DNA of 64,000 nucleotides from JACDAE01 sp963744875 (GCA_963744875.1 CAVUVQ010000010.1:372001-436000), one strand, 5' to 3'; shown: positions 35,689 through 45,324, counted from the stretch's first letter. Numbers and translations are program-made. Notes: a model not told the origin generated them from the letters alone.

Positions 35689-36665
35689 TGAAAGTACGGA
35701 ACTGGGCGAGCATGGGTGCAATAACCTTAGGGGCGGCAGGAGTCGGTCTCGCTCTCAAAAGTATGCTACCACAACGTTTTCCAACCGATCAGGCCTATAC
35801 GATACCAGAAGAAGTTCCAGATAGCGCAACGTGGCCCGACATTGAGGTCACGTTTCTGCGTTGTGGTCATGTCACACTGCCAGAATTTCTGGTAGTGCGT
35901 GGTGCATTCTCATGGGCACCACATGTAAACGCATATAGTGCAGTGCTGATTTGCCATCCCAAAGGAACTTTTCTCTATGACAGCGGTTTTTGCAGTGATA
36001 TTTACTCATTTCTGCGCAAGCAGTCGGTCTTGTTTCGCACTCTGTTAGGCAGCTTTGTCTTTGAACAGGCTTTAAGCAGCCACCTTCAGCAACTAGAGGT
36101 AAAACCAGAGGACCTGGATTTTATCTTACTCTCACATCTGCACTGGGATCACGTCAGCGGCATTCCCGATCTTCCAGGTGTGCCCCTACTTATCAATCGG
36201 GTTGAATACGACGCCGCAAAAGTGCATACTTCAAATACGGGCATTACTCCACTTATCTGGCAACTTATGGGCGATAATCCGCATGAATTATTTGATTGCA
36301 CGGGACCCGCTTATATGGGCTTTCGCTCTAGCTACGATCTTTTTGGTGATGGTTCGCTTGTCCTGGTCCCTCTACCCGGACATACCCCAGGCAATACCGG
36401 GTTATTTATCAACCGCGCAGATGGTTCTCGCCTTTTCCTTGTGGGTGATGCTGTCTGGAGCGCTGAGAACTACATGTCCCCAGCAACGATGCATCCTATC
36501 TTATGGTCTGCATTCACCAGCGATGATGCCAGCGCACGCCAGACACTGATAGATCTACACCACTTCTCCCATCGCCATCCTGAGATTCCAGTGATTGGCA
36601 TGCATGATGCATCTATGCAAAAAGCGTTCATGACGGTGGAAGACAAACGCCTCATCAAAGCATAA
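35688..36665 (+). CDS. MBL-fold metallo-hydrolase
   Basis: This 325-residue protein has an N-terminal hydrophobic segment (ITLGAAGVGLALKS, perhaps an anchor) and a metallo-beta-lactamase domain. The metal motif is LSHLHWDHVSGI, with later VPLPGHTPGNTGL, FLVGDAVWS and IGMHD. It resembles N-acyl-homoserine lactonase/AttM-like hydrolases, but no quorum-signal gene is nearby and the substrate is unknown. The ATG overlaps the upstream kinase stop (TAATG), so the two are probably one transcript. Confidence 0.85.
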   Translation: MKVRNWASMGAITLGAAGVGLALKSMLPQRFPTDQAYTIPEEVPDSATWPDIEVTFLRCGHVTLPEFLVVRGAFSWAPHVNAYSAVLICHPKGTFLYDSGFCSDIYSFLRKQSVLFRTLLGSFVFEQALSSHLQQLEVKPEDLDFILLSHLHWDHVSGIPDLPGVPLLINRVEYDAAKVHTSNTGITPLIWQLMGDNPHELFDCTGPAYMGFRSSYDLFGDGSLVLVPLPGHTPGNTGLFINRADGSRLFLVGDAVWSAENYMSPATMHPILWSAFTSDDASARQTLIDLHHFSHRHPEIPVIGMHDASMQKAFMTVEDKRLIKA

Positions 36666-36743
36666 TGAAGAGAAAAATTGTCTGAGTGCCGCTAAATATG
36701 CTACACTACCACTAAAGAAGAGGATACAAAAAACAGGATTACG

Positions 36744-37955
36744 ATGAGAGCAACACATCCCAGCGTCTATAATGATAGTCGTGGTCGTCATATGCAACGT
36801 ATGAGCTTTTCACAAAGAGCATCATTACGTAAGGCATACATCCGGCAGAATCCCAATTGGCGGCATCCCCTGGTAGGATATATTTTATGCCCTTTCATTA
36901 TTGCAGTTGCGATAATGTGCACACTTTTCCTCCAAAAGGCATTAAATATAACCCATTTTGCCAGCGCGTTCCCTATTCTTGCCATCCTGCTTGTTGCCCT
37001 TTTATGGGGTGTTGGCCCCGCATTAATTACCGTTGCCCTGGGTACAGTGCTGTTGGACTATTATTTTATCCCACCCGTTGGTCAAATTTTCTCTGGTAGC
37101 TGGCAAAATACAGTACAACTGGTTCCATTTATCATTGCCGGATGCACTATTGCTCTGATTACGGTACAGCGTGAACGCGCACGACTACAAGCACTTGGAG
37201 CTGAACAGGAATTACAGGCATACGCTCAAGAAATGGAACTGGCCAATCGAAAACTCGAAGAGGCTGATCAAATGAAAGACCAATTTCTTTCCATCGCATC
37301 GCACGAGTTGAAGACGCCTGTTACCTCTATTCGCGGCCACGCTCAATTGACGATACGCCGCCTGGAAAAGCAAAAAGACTCCTCACCAGAGATGGAAGAG
37401 ATCGGCAAAACCCTCAAGAAAATCAACGATCAGACCAGCCGCCTGACCATCCTCATTGACGATTTAATGGATGTGAGCAGCATACGTGCAGGCAAGCTTG
37501 AACTGAGGAAGCAAAAATGCGATCTCAGGGACATCTGTCGCGAGGTTGTTGAAGATCAGCAACTATTGACTGGTCGTCCAATCACATTGCATATGCCTGA
37601 GCACACGGTGAATGCGGCGGTCGATCGTGATCGATTGGCACAGGTCATCCTCAACCTCATCAGTAATGCGATCAAATATTCACCTGAGGGCAGTCCAATT
37701 GAGGTTATGTTAGAAAAGCGTGCATCCAATGCATTAATACAGATCAAAGATGCAGGCAAAGGAATACCCAAAGATCAACAGGAACACATCTTCGAGACAT
37801 TCTATCGTACACCTGATGCACAAACATCTTCCAAACGAGGGCTGGGATTAGGGCTGGCGATCTCGAAAAATATTGTGGAGCGACATGATGGTCATATCTG
37901 GTGTGAGTCCGAGCCAGGTAACGGTAGCATCTTCTTTGTGGAATTACCCAGGTAG
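36744..37955 (+). CDS. Membrane sensor histidine kinase with DUF4118 (KdpD-like) helices
   Basis: This 403-residue kinase has an N-terminal basic region and three to four transmembrane helices (~residues 44-140) with the KdpD/DUF4118 pattern LLVALLWGVGPALITVALGT. LDYYFIPPVG follows. A coiled coil leads to the HisKA His in SHELKTPVTSI (~187). ATP-binding boxes are NLISNAIKYSPEG, DAGKGIPKDQ and RGLGLGLAIS. It is an orphan kinase here; the Kdp transport genes are not visible. It lies 78 nt after the MBL gene on the same strand. Confidence 0.87.
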   Translation: MRATHPSVYNDSRGRHMQRMSFSQRASLRKAYIRQNPNWRHPLVGYILCPFIIAVAIMCTLFLQKALNITHFASAFPILAILLVALLWGVGPALITVALGTVLLDYYFIPPVGQIFSGSWQNTVQLVPFIIAGCTIALITVQRERARLQALGAEQELQAYAQEMELANRKLEEADQMKDQFLSIASHELKTPVTSIRGHAQLTIRRLEKQKDSSPEMEEIGKTLKKINDQTSRLTILIDDLMDVSSIRAGKLELRKQKCDLRDICREVVEDQQLLTGRPITLHMPEHTVNAAVDRDRLAQVILNLISNAIKYSPEGSPIEVMLEKRASNALIQIKDAGKGIPKDQQEHIFETFYRTPDAQTSSKRGLGLGLAISKNIVERHDGHIWCESEPGNGSIFFVELPR

Positions 37956-37972
37956 AGCTGGTGGGTGGCACG

Positions 37973-38020
37973 GGGCGCGATAAATCGGGCCCAAGGTGGG
38001 GGGTAACACGCGGCCCCTAC
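37973..38020 (-). repeat. GATAAATCGGGCCC / GCGGCCCCTAC repeat pair
   Basis: 37973-37992 carries the GCGATAAATCGGGCCC core, followed by a variant ending in CGCGGCCCCTAC. On the minus strand the end (GTAGGGGCCGCG) forms the TAG stop of the HTH-GAF gene. Confidence 0.75.
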
Positions 38021-38979
38021 GGATATAGCATTGTATGTTCTATCTCTTGCCAGATTTCCATTTCGGCCTCTGGACGAGTGAGAAGTTGTCCTTTGCGCGT
38101 TGCCTCGACCAGGCGCTGCCTGACCCGTTGTTGGAAACCTGAGATTATCATCTGCTGATCAGGGAATGATGGCAGAACTCCCATTTCTATCTGGCTGGAA
38201 ACATAAAACTCATCGTGCTCGAAGATAAGCGCTAGCATGTCCGTATATGCGCGAATCAAATTCAATCTTTCCGCTGAGAAATATGCACCCTGGACGCTGA
38301 GAAGACTGATGCCACCAGCAACATTGTTTGCCATCTGGATGGGAAATGCCGCCACGCTTTGCACATCAGGAATGCCAGAAGGATACCAGTTCTCCCTCTC
38401 TACACTGCTCTGAGTAAGAATCTGGCGTTGCTCCTGGACGGCATGGCCTACCTGCGATTCAATGCCGTGGAATGCCACTATTCCCTCAATCTTCCTCCAT
38501 ACACCCGTCCCTCGACCAACTACTGAACGCACACTTCGCACTTTGCCAGCGATGGGTGGCATACATTGTGCAATGAAAATACCCAGTCCCACCTTGTGTG
38601 GATCAAGTTGCACCAGCATTTGTTGCAAAATAATAATACCCAAAGTTGAACCGCGTAAAATAGATGGATTGCTTGTATAGGTCTCCAGGGCACGAGCATA
38701 AAAACTTGCAGGAATCTGGAAAAGTTCTTCTTCCTCCTGAAGATCTTCTTGCAACAATTCTGGATAGTCCAACGCCAGAAGTTGTATAAATCGCTCCCGC
38801 TGTTCCGGCAATACATCCAGCAAAATTCGCAAACTGCGCAGACGGGGTGAGGATATTCCAGCAATCCAGCGTGCCAATGTAATCTGATTTACGCCGATTG
38901 TACGGGCAATATGTAAGCGTTCCTGTGGGTCTTCTACAATAATACCCAACAACTCCCGCCACGTCCGTGGTTCTCCCAT
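38017..38979 (-). CDS. HTH and GAF-domain regulatory protein
   Basis: This 320-residue protein begins with an XRE-like HTH (residues ~1-65: HIARTIGVNQITLARWIAG, RLRSLRILLDVLP). After a helical linker it has a GAF-like domain (~130-260, with PIAGKVRSVRSVVGRGTGVW and AAFPIQMANNVAGGISLLSV). The C-terminus is helical. It probably senses a small ligand or redox state and binds DNA. Similar HTH-GAF proteins are common in Ktedonobacteria-like genomes. The RBS is weak (GAGGAA, 12 nt). Its target is unknown. Confidence 0.72.
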   Translation of the reverse strand: MGEPRTWRELLGIIVEDPQERLHIARTIGVNQITLARWIAGISSPRLRSLRILLDVLPEQRERFIQLLALDYPELLQEDLQEEEELFQIPASFYARALETYTSNPSILRGSTLGIIILQQMLVQLDPHKVGLGIFIAQCMPPIAGKVRSVRSVVGRGTGVWRKIEGIVAFHGIESQVGHAVQEQRQILTQSSVERENWYPSGIPDVQSVAAFPIQMANNVAGGISLLSVQGAYFSAERLNLIRAYTDMLALIFEHDEFYVSSQIEMGVLPSFPDQQMIISGFQQRVRQRLVEATRKGQLLTRPEAEMEIWQEIEHTMLYP

Positions 38980-39420
38980 ACGTTTTTCTCATTCCTCAAT
39001 ATAGTAATGGGTATAACGATGCTATAAGTGATCTCCCATTCTATGCGATGCCATCAGGGTACGTCAACTGCTTCATATACTCTATGAAAAATCTTTAATC
39101 TCGCTGTTTTTTGTCTCAAGCTACTACAAGCCAGACAATACACGTATCATTCCTTTATATTTTACAAAGGGCAGTGCTCATAGCAAATACGTGTTGGGAC
39201 TATATTTTTCGGTTTCTGTTTGTTTACCCAAAGTTGTTACTTTACGGCTATGAACATAATTCCACGCCACCAATTGATAAAAGCTATGGTAGTATCCCTC
39301 ACTGGGCAGGCGATATGCCCTCAATAAATTGCAGACGCCATAAATGTGGTCGCTACCCTGATGGAAAGCCAATTTAAGTATAGTAATGGAGAACCAAATT
39401 TGGGGGCATAGTACTTGTGT

Positions 39421-39680
39421 AGGAGGTTTGTGCCAGCTTGCAAAACTTCTTCATTGAGTCCGTGATATGGCTAAACAAGCTTTTTTGTACGCCAGAACAC
39501 AGGCTTGTTAGGAGATTTGTACTGGACTGCAAAACTTCTCTATTGAGTCCGTGATATGGCTAAACAAGCTTTTTTGTACGCCAGAACACAGGCTAGGAGA
39601 TTTGTACTGGACTGCAAAACTTCTCTATTGAGTCCGTGATATAGCTAAACAAGCTTTTCTGGGGGCCAGAACGACTGCCT
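39421..39680 (+). repeat. Three tandem ~86-bp repeats upstream of the exported protein
   Basis: Units start at 39421, 39510 and 39595 (periods 89 and 85). Each has AGGAG(A/G)TTTGT, CTGCAAAACTTCT, ATTGAGTCCGTGATAT and GCTAAACAAGCTTTT. Units 2 and 3 can pair GGACT with AGTCC, and each unit ends near a T-run. The array lies in a 942-nt gene-free stretch (38980-39921); I find no convincing gene there, and the rest (38980-39420, 39681-39921) shows only AT-rich sequence and a GGAAAGT/ACTTTCC stem near 39795-39830. Confidence 0.9.
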
Positions 39681-39921
39681 ATTTAGTGCGACAGATGTTA
39701 TCTGGTTAAGCTTGAGGGACTCTCGTCCATTCATCCGTAGAACACAACAAACGGTTTACTGTGCATCAATAAGCTACCCTGGAGGTTTTAAAAGGGAAAG
39801 TTAAGCAAATACGCTCAGGCCGACTTTCCTTCAGTATTGTCTAAGATGCAATTATTATATGCCGTGCGACACGTCAAGCACTCGACTGCGTGTCCAATTG
39901 GAAAGAGGTTAAGGAAAACAA

Positions 39922-41901
39922 ATGCTTACCAAACCAAGAAATGCTCCAAGAGCAACAAACACATCCATGTATGCTCCTAATAAGCGACGCCGCTTATCGC
40001 CATTGATGATTATTGGCATAAGCGTTCCCGTCCTACTCGCACTCATTGGGGTAGGAGTCGTAGTTGTGCTGCCACGTCTGGGTTCACACGCAGCAGCAGC
40101 TGTTCCCAATCCAAATTGCACGCTGATAGTACCAGCAAATCCATTATCTGCTCAGGGTCTCGCAACTCCCTATCAGTTGGTGGCACCCGACGCCGCCGCC
40201 AATGGACCATGTAATGAAGCCAACGCCAATCAGGGTGCCTTCGTGCAAGCAACCATTTATGATCCTGCTACCGGCAAATTCAGCATCTATAGCCCACTGG
40301 TTATTGACCAGGGTACGCAACCAGCAGTAGTGCCAACCGCACCAACATTGCCCGCTAATGCTACCGTTGGCCTGTGGTTCGGTTTTAATGGCACGAATCT
40401 GACCCTGCAAGGCACCAACGCTAATACATTGAAAAATGCGAGATGCGTCAACGGCCTCAATCAATCCATCTTCGGCCAGTTTGCTTATTGTAATGCCGTC
40501 AGGTTTTTCAATAACGTAAATGCAGGTATTAAAAATGGACTCGTCACAGTGCCCCCCCTGGGCATGGCGAAAGATGGCCTGACCTGCCCAACTTCCCGCG
40601 ACTTCAGCGTCATTGACCAGGACCAGAGTGATAACGTACAAACCCAGTACCTGGCAAACGGCAATGGTCAGACGGCTCAGGTTACAGCAGCTAACCAGGC
40701 TCAACTAGCGAACGCGACCACATTGGGTAACCCAAGTGATAACGCTCTTGTTACCAAGTTCATTGATCCAGCTCTTGGTTGTACACCCTGGACAGCCCCT
40801 GATCTGGCCAACAATAATACGCCAAATTTATCACTGGCTCTGGATGAAATCCAGGCAAATGCCTTCCAGCAAGCGCCAATTGCCCTGGTACCATTGACCG
40901 ATCCGATGACACTGAACAATAATAATGCCAGCACGCAAAAAACGAACCTCTATCGCAGGGGTTCCGATCAGACTCCTATTAATGCTGCTGATAATGGTAG
41001 TGGTACAACGTACTGTCAGAATATGGTGGGTACTGCTGGTCTCACACGTATCAAAAACGACATGCCTTTGACGATCAATGCGACTTCTCCTGCTCCTGCC
41101 ATGGCGAACTCGCTCTTCACCTTCCTGGCAATGCGTTTCAATCAGTCTTACACCAATCTTGGCTGTCAGGGACTGCTCAATAATGCTCCCAATCCTGTTA
41201 CCCTTACAATGGATGGCAATGGTGTCGTAACAGCTGCTACTATCACATTGCCCGGTACTGCTACAACTGGCACAACGACCGGTACTGGCACAACGACAAC
41301 GCAGACAGCCACAGGTACGGCAAACATTAACTTGAATGCGGATGCCGGCAATGCTGACCTGTCGCTGAAGGTAAGCTATCCAAACCATAACAATGCACCC
41401 ATCACGGTTAGTATCGTAGACTCTGCTACTGCTAAGACCTTGTTCTCACAGCAGATCAACACGGACAACAATGGACAGACCGCTCTCGACTCTGCAATCA
41501 ACGGGTTGCAAGGCTTAACGGCGATCCCAAATACCTGGCTCTATAATGTCTCTGATCCGAATATGAATAACACCATCGTTGGATCTGGTAGCGTTATATC
41601 GAATGGCACGACCGGAACCGCTGTCCTGGGAACGCTCACTCCCGCAGCGGCAGTGGCTAACACCGCCGCCTGTACACCAGGTGCAACAACGGCTCCTGCA
41701 ACAGGAAATGCAGCCGCTGCTACTCCTACGGTTGCCGCCGCCGCGCCCACAGCCGCTGCTACTACGGCCTGTAATACCGGTGCAACAACTACCACACCGG
41801 CTGCGACAGCTCAGCCTACCGCCCCTGCTTCCGCAGGCCAGGTAACAACTGTGAACGCACCGTATAACCGGGTTCCTAAACACCACCGCCACATGTGGTA
41901 A
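39922..41901 (+). CDS. Large exported, Asn/Thr/Ala-rich protein of unknown function
   Basis: This 659-residue protein has a basic N-terminus, one transmembrane helix (~residues 29-52, LMIIGISVPVLLALIGVGVVVV) and a long outer region. The outer part is rich in Asn, Thr, Ala and Gln, with about ten scattered Cys that could form disulfides. Residues ~440-460 are a Thr/Gly tract, and the last ~110 residues are an Ala/Thr/Pro low-complexity tail ending in basic residues. I recognise no enzyme motif; it may be a surface or aerial-hypha structural protein. GAGGTTAAGG precedes the ATG. A terminator follows. It sits downstream of the triple repeat, which may carry its regulation. Confidence 0.7.
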   Translation: MLTKPRNAPRATNTSMYAPNKRRRLSPLMIIGISVPVLLALIGVGVVVVLPRLGSHAAAAVPNPNCTLIVPANPLSAQGLATPYQLVAPDAAANGPCNEANANQGAFVQATIYDPATGKFSIYSPLVIDQGTQPAVVPTAPTLPANATVGLWFGFNGTNLTLQGTNANTLKNARCVNGLNQSIFGQFAYCNAVRFFNNVNAGIKNGLVTVPPLGMAKDGLTCPTSRDFSVIDQDQSDNVQTQYLANGNGQTAQVTAANQAQLANATTLGNPSDNALVTKFIDPALGCTPWTAPDLANNNTPNLSLALDEIQANAFQQAPIALVPLTDPMTLNNNNASTQKTNLYRRGSDQTPINAADNGSGTTYCQNMVGTAGLTRIKNDMPLTINATSPAPAMANSLFTFLAMRFNQSYTNLGCQGLLNNAPNPVTLTMDGNGVVTAATITLPGTATTGTTTGTGTTTTQTATGTANINLNADAGNADLSLKVSYPNHNNAPITVSIVDSATAKTLFSQQINTDNNGQTALDSAINGLQGLTAIPNTWLYNVSDPNMNNTIVGSGSVISNGTTGTAVLGTLTPAAAVANTAACTPGATTAPATGNAAAATPTVAAAAPTAAATTACNTGATTTTPAATAQPTAPASAGQVTTVNAPYNRVPKHHRHMW

Positions 41902-41930
41902 AAACATCGACAAAGCTGGCATGAAGGAAC

Positions 41931-41956
41931 GCACCAGTGACCATTTTTACTGGTGC
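41931..41956 (+). terminator. Hairpin shortly after the exported protein gene
   Basis: GCACCAGT pairs with ACTGGTGC around a 10-nt loop containing TTTTT. It lies 30 nt after the stop and may assist termination or protect the mRNA 3' end. Confidence 0.5.
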
Positions 41957-42019
41957 ACTCCCCATCCCTGCACTGGTAAGGAACCACTTGTCGCAGCTAT
42001 ACCAGTTTTGTAGGATCAC

Positions 42020-42062
42020 AAAAAGAAGAGCGGGTGAAATATTCATCCGCTCTTCTTTTTTA
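42020..42062. terminator. Rho-independent terminator
   Basis: AAAAAGAAGAGCGG(G)TGAA pairs with TTCATCCGCTCTTCTTTTTT, with A- and T-runs on the two sides. It can serve the exported protein gene and the opposing small zinc protein gene. Confidence 0.88.
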
Positions 42063-42120
42063 TTGTTCTTTGCAAAGAAGGTTCTTTGCTCTATCTATAT
42101 GTAGTAATGTTAACCTGATG

Positions 42121-42339
42121 CTATCTGGCCTTTTCTTCGGCCTCTCGCTTGTCCGCTTCTCTCTTTACTAAGGCGGGTACGTGCTCGTCACAATAGAGGA
42201 AGCGACGGTTGTTCGGTAACAATTGTGCATATGCCGCTGGCTTGCCACACGTATCACAACGTCCCACATGTGTTTTTACTGCGTTCATAAAGTGAAGATC
42301 CTCCGATTTATTGCTCATAGGCATATCGATAGTAGCCAT
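42121..42339 (-). CDS. Small putative zinc-ribbon protein
   Basis: This 72-residue protein has CDTCGKPAAYAQ and a second pair in FLYCDEHVPAL, a CxxC-N~20-CxxH pattern that probably binds zinc, then a charged helical tail (KREADKREAEEKAR). The ribosome site is weak. It might be an adaptor or nucleic-acid binder; I cannot name a family. It is expressed opposite to the exported protein and next to the GGDEF-EAL gene. Confidence 0.55.
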   Translation of the reverse strand: MATIDMPMSNKSEDLHFMNAVKTHVGRCDTCGKPAAYAQLLPNNRRFLYCDEHVPALVKREADKREAEEKAR

Positions 42340-42399
42340 ATTTTATTGTATTCACATATACATCATACCATATTGGGGCTTCGTTTTTATATACATGCG

Positions 42400-42450
42400 G
42401 GTGAGCGCACGGGTTTATGCAACGGAGTGGCATAAGCCCGTGCGCTCACC
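42400..42450. repeat. 21-bp inverted repeat with 9-nt loop
   Basis: 42400-42420 and 42430-42450 pair except one base (arms GGTGAGCGCACGGG, then TTATGC). The loop AACGGAGTG and GCATAAGCCCG resemble the GGGCTTATT repeat family. It lies between the small zinc gene and the end of the GGDEF-EAL gene and could act as a terminator stem. Confidence 0.85.
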
Positions 42451-42469
42451 TATATCATCCAGGAAGTAG

Positions 42470-44266
42470 TCACACTACCACGACAGACTTCGTCTTTTCC
42501 AGCCACAGTTCCAGATCCTGACTGGGAACCGGGCGCGACCAGAAATATCCTTGCCCACAATCACAGCCATAATCGGCCAGCAAGTTGGAGGTTTCCTGAT
42601 CTTCTACTCCTTCCGCTACGACCTTCAATCCCAGATCCCGCGCCATTTTCACCGTGGATTGCACAATTGTTGCGTCTACCCGGTCGGTGATCATCTGTTT
42701 CACAAAGATACGATCTATTTTCAATTCATTTACCGGCAAGCGTTTGAGATAAGCCAGAGAGGAATAACCAGTGCCAAAATCATCAACGGCGACCTTTATT
42801 CCCATCTCACTGATAGCGTTCAGTATCTCCAACGCCTCCTCGATATCGGTCATGACGGCGCTCTCTGTCACCTCCACACACAAGTAGCGTGCAGGAAGCG
42901 CGTAGCGTTCAAGTAGATGGGCAATTCTAGCCGGGAGATCGGCTTCGTGTAGATTATGCACCGATAAATTGACAGACATGCTTAAATGCATTCCTCGCTG
43001 GAGCCAGTCTGCGCATTGCTTAATAGCAGTTTCTAGAACCCATGCGGAAAGAGGTTGAATGAGTCCTGTCTGCTCCGCGAGTGGAATAAATTGGTCAGGA
43101 GGCACGCAACCATAATCGGGATGGTTCCAGCGTATCAGCGCCTCAACGCTATGGATGATCCCTGTTTGCAGATCAATCTGTGGTTGATAGTAGAGGGCCA
43201 GATCTCCGTCCGCAATCGCTGCGCGTAGGGCACCGAGAAGGCCCAGGCGACGCGGAGTATAAGGATCAAGTTCAGGCTGATAGAAGGCGTATCTGCTGTG
43301 TTTGCGCTTGGCTATATACATCGCCACATCTGCCTGCCGAAAAAGCGTTGCAAAATCGGTTTCATGCGTAGATGAGAGGGCGATCCCCATACTGGCCTCG
43401 ATATGCATAGGAAACGCCTGGATGAGAAATGGCAGATCAAATACATGGTATATCGCCATCAGAGCCTCGCGTGCGTCCATCTCATCCGCACCAGGCAAGA
43501 GAATGACAAATTCATCGCCACCCATGCGCCCTACAGTGGCAGAGGCATCCAGGGCATGGCAGAGACGTTCCCCAACCTGCCGCAGAATGAGATCACCTTG
43601 CTGATGTCCAAATGTATCGTTGACCTCCTGAAAATGATCCAGGTCGAGGAGGATGAGGGCCAGATTGGTGCGCTCCTGCACCTGCAATTCCTGCGCCACA
43701 CGTTCATGTAACAATGCCTGATTCGGCAGGTCTGTCACAAGATCGTAGCAAGCCCGATGGCGCAATGCCTGTTCCATACGCATACGCTCAGTCACGTCGA
43801 GCGCTACGGTAATAACTCCTATGACCTGTTCTTTTGCGTCATACATAGGGATCCATTGCGTCTCAAATGTGAGAGAGCCAATATCATATTGCGAAAAAAA
43901 TGCTTCTCCCGCCAACGCACGTCTGGTATCCGAGATGATACCGGGATAGTCTTGATAGAGATTGAATATCGAACGTCCTATTCTATTCTTGTCTCCTTGC
44001 CCCAACGCTTTTAGATTTCGTCCCTCCGAAAAGATAAAATTTCCGTGGTCATCAATGACGGATAATATAATGGGAGCATTTTTCATCGCCGTCCGATAGT
44101 ATTCCTCTCTGATGCTTAAAGATACCGCATTCAAAGCTCGAGAACTTCTATTATTGCGAAAATGAGGTGAATGCTGGCGTAACGCAACCATCAAATGCAG
44201 CAACAAGGCGAACAATATCAGGCCCGACAACGCTTCAGCGATCAGCTCTACATGGATGAGACCCAT
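42470..44266 (-). CDS. Membrane PAS-GGDEF-EAL protein (cyclic-di-GMP turnover)
   Basis: This ~598-residue protein has an N-terminal helix (HVELIAEALSGLILFALLLHL), a PAS domain (~60-165), a GGDEF domain with intact RMGGDEFVILL (~290) and an EAL domain (~350-590). The EAL domain keeps EALIRWNHP, NLSVHNL, EVTESAV, DDFGTGYSSL, KIDRIFV and EGVED, so phosphodiesterase activity is likely. The GGDEF I-site is not evident (HALD instead of RxxD). The ATG at 44266 has AAGGGT 8 nt upstream; the longer frame to 44350 lacks one. It would adjust cyclic-di-GMP in response to the PAS signal. Confidence 0.88.
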   Translation of the reverse strand: MGLIHVELIAEALSGLILFALLLHLMVALRQHSPHFRNNRSSRALNAVSLSIREEYYRTAMKNAPIILSVIDDHGNFIFSEGRNLKALGQGDKNRIGRSIFNLYQDYPGIISDTRRALAGEAFFSQYDIGSLTFETQWIPMYDAKEQVIGVITVALDVTERMRMEQALRHRACYDLVTDLPNQALLHERVAQELQVQERTNLALILLDLDHFQEVNDTFGHQQGDLILRQVGERLCHALDASATVGRMGGDEFVILLPGADEMDAREALMAIYHVFDLPFLIQAFPMHIEASMGIALSSTHETDFATLFRQADVAMYIAKRKHSRYAFYQPELDPYTPRRLGLLGALRAAIADGDLALYYQPQIDLQTGIIHSVEALIRWNHPDYGCVPPDQFIPLAEQTGLIQPLSAWVLETAIKQCADWLQRGMHLSMSVNLSVHNLHEADLPARIAHLLERYALPARYLCVEVTESAVMTDIEEALEILNAISEMGIKVAVDDFGTGYSSLAYLKRLPVNELKIDRIFVKQMITDRVDATIVQSTVKMARDLGLKVVAEGVEDQETSNLLADYGCDCGQGYFWSRPVPSQDLELWLEKTKSVVVV

Positions 44267-44487
44267 ATATTTTACCCTTGTAAGTCTTCTCCCAAGCCTG
44301 GAATGAGCCAGGAGAATGGATGCACTTCCCTTTGCCATTGCGAGTTCCATTGGTTAACAACCATAGAGGAACGAAAGAATGCAAATTCATGCTTTCCTCT
44401 TTTAGGTATCGGAAAAAGTGCGTACTTCAACAGGGTACATTTCAAATGGAGGATAGGGCGCGATTGAGCACGCCCATGAGGATCAAG

Positions 44488-45324
44488 CTAAAAAACGCGT
44501 GCAAATAAATCATTCTCGCCCACCACATCCGGGCCAACACGGGAGGCCGCAAGTTGATAGATTTCGGTGCTGCGCCACTTGCGTTGTAGCTCATTAGGCA
44601 GACTTAACATGGCATTATTGGGATAAATCTGTGTGCGATGCATGGTCTGGGCGGCAGCCTTGAGATCCTGCCAGCGCTCAACATCAAGCATTACGCTGAT
44701 GCGATCATCTGGTATCCCCATATCAGCCGGGTCTCTATCCTTGAACATCTCAGCTTCTTGCCCCTGCATCCACTCCGCAAGCGTCTCAAACTGGTGGCGC
44801 GAAAGAGAGGTGAAGTAGAGCTTGGAGATGGCATGCGCGGGTCCAGCTTCTGGATATTGCACACCATCGGCGGCAGAGTGGAATGCCCCTACAGTATTTT
44901 TATACATTGCGATATGATCGGGATGACCATAGCCGCCAGTCTCATCAAAAGTGATCATAACCTGGGGACGAAACTGGCGAATGATGGTAACCAGCTTCCC
45001 AATCACGTCAGCCGGGCCAGCATTCATCAAAGCCTGCGGATAGTGATTCGCTGGCGATCCCGCCATACCCGAATCACGATAATCAAGAAACCAGAGATGG
45101 GGTACGGATAGAACATTGAGCGCTGCCCGCAGTTCATTCTCCCGCACCTGGCCCAGATTCTCTTGAGTTGCCAGGACAGGATCAGAAATCTCACCAACCT
45201 CGCCTCGTGTTGCATAGATCAACCCGGTTTCAACGCCAAGCGAATGATAATGCAACAAAGCTCCTCCAATCGAACCTTCATCGTCGGGATGAGCAAAGAC
45301 ACCGAGTAAGCGTTTATCAGCCAT
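44488..45324 (-). CDS. PIG-L family deacetylase
   Basis: This 278-residue zinc hydrolase has AHPDDEGSIGGALLHY at the N-terminus and GYGHPDHIAMY, the two PIG-L metal motifs. In between lies LWFLDYRDSGMAGS. Such enzymes remove acetyl groups from N-acetylglucosamine conjugates in mycothiol or bacillithiol formation, in thiol-conjugate detoxification (Mca) or in lipids. The length and the segment RDSGMAG fit the MshB/Mca group loosely, but the substrate is not certain. GAAGG lies before the ATG. Confidence 0.87.
   Translation of the reverse strand: MADKRLLGVFAHPDDEGSIGGALLHYHSLGVETGLIYATRGEVGEISDPVLATQENLGQVRENELRAALNVLSVPHLWFLDYRDSGMAGSPANHYPQALMNAGPADVIGKLVTIIRQFRPQVMITFDETGGYGHPDHIAMYKNTVGAFHSAADGVQYPEAGPAHAISKLYFTSLSRHQFETLAEWMQGQEAEMFKDRDPADMGIPDDRISVMLDVERWQDLKAAAQTMHRTQIYPNNAMLSLPNELQRKWRSTEIYQLAASRVGPDVVGENDLFARVF

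Noticed and set aside
39111..39377. 88-residue open frame upstream of the tandem repeats
   Set aside because: There is no ribosome site, no recognisable domain, and its composition looks like non-coding AT-rich DNA.
39421..39680. CRISPR array
   Set aside because: The units are contiguous ~86-bp tandem copies without unique spacers, and there are no cas genes.
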